From JBBRWO01 sp964388455 (GTDB lineage: Bacteria > Actinomycetota > Coriobacteriia > Anaerosomatales > JAAXUF01), in the NCBI GenBank assembly GCA_964388455.1, contig CAYMAN010000060.1, forward strand, positions 1-8,892: a stretch of 8,892 nucleotides of DNA. The letters are read 5' to 3'. The notes under the pieces were generated by a model. That model had not been told where the DNA came from. It searched no databases and worked only from the letters and a program-made list of their open reading frames with translations. Each line of letters opens with the position of its first letter. Positions within the stretch are counted from its first letter, which is position 1. Shown here piece by piece: positions 7,479-8,892 of the stretch. Made by a program: the position numbers and the translations under genes.

Positions 7479-7507
7479 TCGACATTTTCCGTTTCGGCAC
7501 GTAAACT
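7479..7507 (+). promoter_or_regulatory. Candidate sigma70-type promoter of the DEAD-box helicase gene
   Basis: A -35 element TCGACA (7479-7484, 5 of 6 to TTGACA) is separated by exactly 17 bp from a -10 element TAAACT (7502-7507, 4 of 6 to TATAAT). It lies in a locally AT-richer patch upstream of the helicase. Transcription would start near 7514, giving a leader of about 130 nt. Confidence 0.45.
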
Positions 7508-7521
7508 GCATCAGCACCCTT

Positions 7522-7543
7522 GCGTTCGCCCACCGGCGAGCGC
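7522..7543 (+). other. Hairpin at the 5' end of the predicted helicase leader
   Basis: GCGTTCGCC (7522-7530), loop CACC, and GGCGAGCGC (7535-7543) form a 9-bp stem with one G-U pair. It begins a few bases after the predicted transcription start. No T-run follows, so it is not a standard terminator. It might stabilise the mRNA or control helicase expression. The pairing is seen; the role is inferred. Confidence 0.4.
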
Positions 7544-7586
7544 CTCAACACAGACTCGGTTGTCCCTCGTCTTCTGGCCGTCGGAT

Positions 7587-7610
7587 CAGCTGCGTCTACA
7601 CGCAGTGCTG
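7587..7610 (+). other. Second hairpin in the predicted helicase leader
   Basis: CAGCTGCGT (7587-7595), loop CTAC, ACGCA (7600-7604), a two-base bulge GT and GCTG (7607-7610) form a 9-bp bulged stem. It ends 16 bases before the ribosome binding site, so it could influence translation start. I recognise no known riboswitch class. Confidence 0.35.
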
Positions 7611-7626
7611 CCGCATCGGCGCACAG

Positions 7627-7634
7627 AAGAGGAG
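7627..7634 (+). promoter_or_regulatory. Ribosome binding site deciding the TTG start at 7643
   Basis: AAGAGGAG is followed by an 8-base spacer and then TTG 7643. The protein then reads SFDNLGLDPRLL, which is where DEAD-box Q-motif regions normally begin. The nearest in-frame ATG (at 7697, within SMGYTAPTPIQ) would cut into the Q-motif region. Confidence 0.8.
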
Positions 7635-7642
7635 TTTGGAAC

Positions 7643-8892
<1,250 letters not shown>

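Overview
The window is GC-rich (roughly two thirds G+C by eye) and densely coding. Every gene I can support is on the + strand. The strong third-position G/C bias, GTG and TTG starts, and GAGGAG-type ribosome binding sites fit a high-GC bacterium. An actinobacterial lineage such as Coriobacteriia-like is possible, but nothing here fixes the taxonomy.

Layout: (1) 1-3920 is the 3' portion of a very large gene for a cyclic beta-1,2-glucan synthase-type protein (NdvB/ChvB family). Its GH94 phosphorylase-like C-terminal module is present; the glycosyltransferase part would lie upstream of the window. (2) 3921-4027 is a short, relatively AT-rich intergenic region with an 18-bp near-perfect inverted repeat and a possible ECF-sigma-like promoter. 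(3) 4028-7373 is a tight three-gene operon: a flavin-dependent amine-oxidase-like oxidoreductase (COG2907 type), a DUF1365 protein, and a cyclopropane-fatty-acid-synthase-family methyltransferase. Both junctions are 4-base GTGA stop/start overlaps. (4) 7374-7642 is an intergenic region and leader with a reasonable sigma70-type promoter and two hairpins in a predicted 5' UTR of about 130 nt. (5) 7643-8892 is a RhlE-like DEAD-box RNA helicase starting at TTG and still open at the window end.

Functionally, the centre is a membrane-lipid modification cassette. The methyltransferase should act on unsaturated acyl chains of phospholipids using S-adenosylmethionine. The flavoprotein probably oxidises or reduces the modified chain, and DUF1365 is an uncharacterised partner commonly found with these two. 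The methyltransferase has Ser and Gln where E. coli Cfa has the bicarbonate-site Cys139 and His266. The final lipid may therefore not be a plain cyclopropane fatty acid; a methyl-, methylene- or furan-type product is an open possibility. The glucan synthase and the helicase are probably separate transcription units. I saw no tRNA, rRNA, CRISPR array, insertion sequence, phage gene or clear rho-independent terminator.
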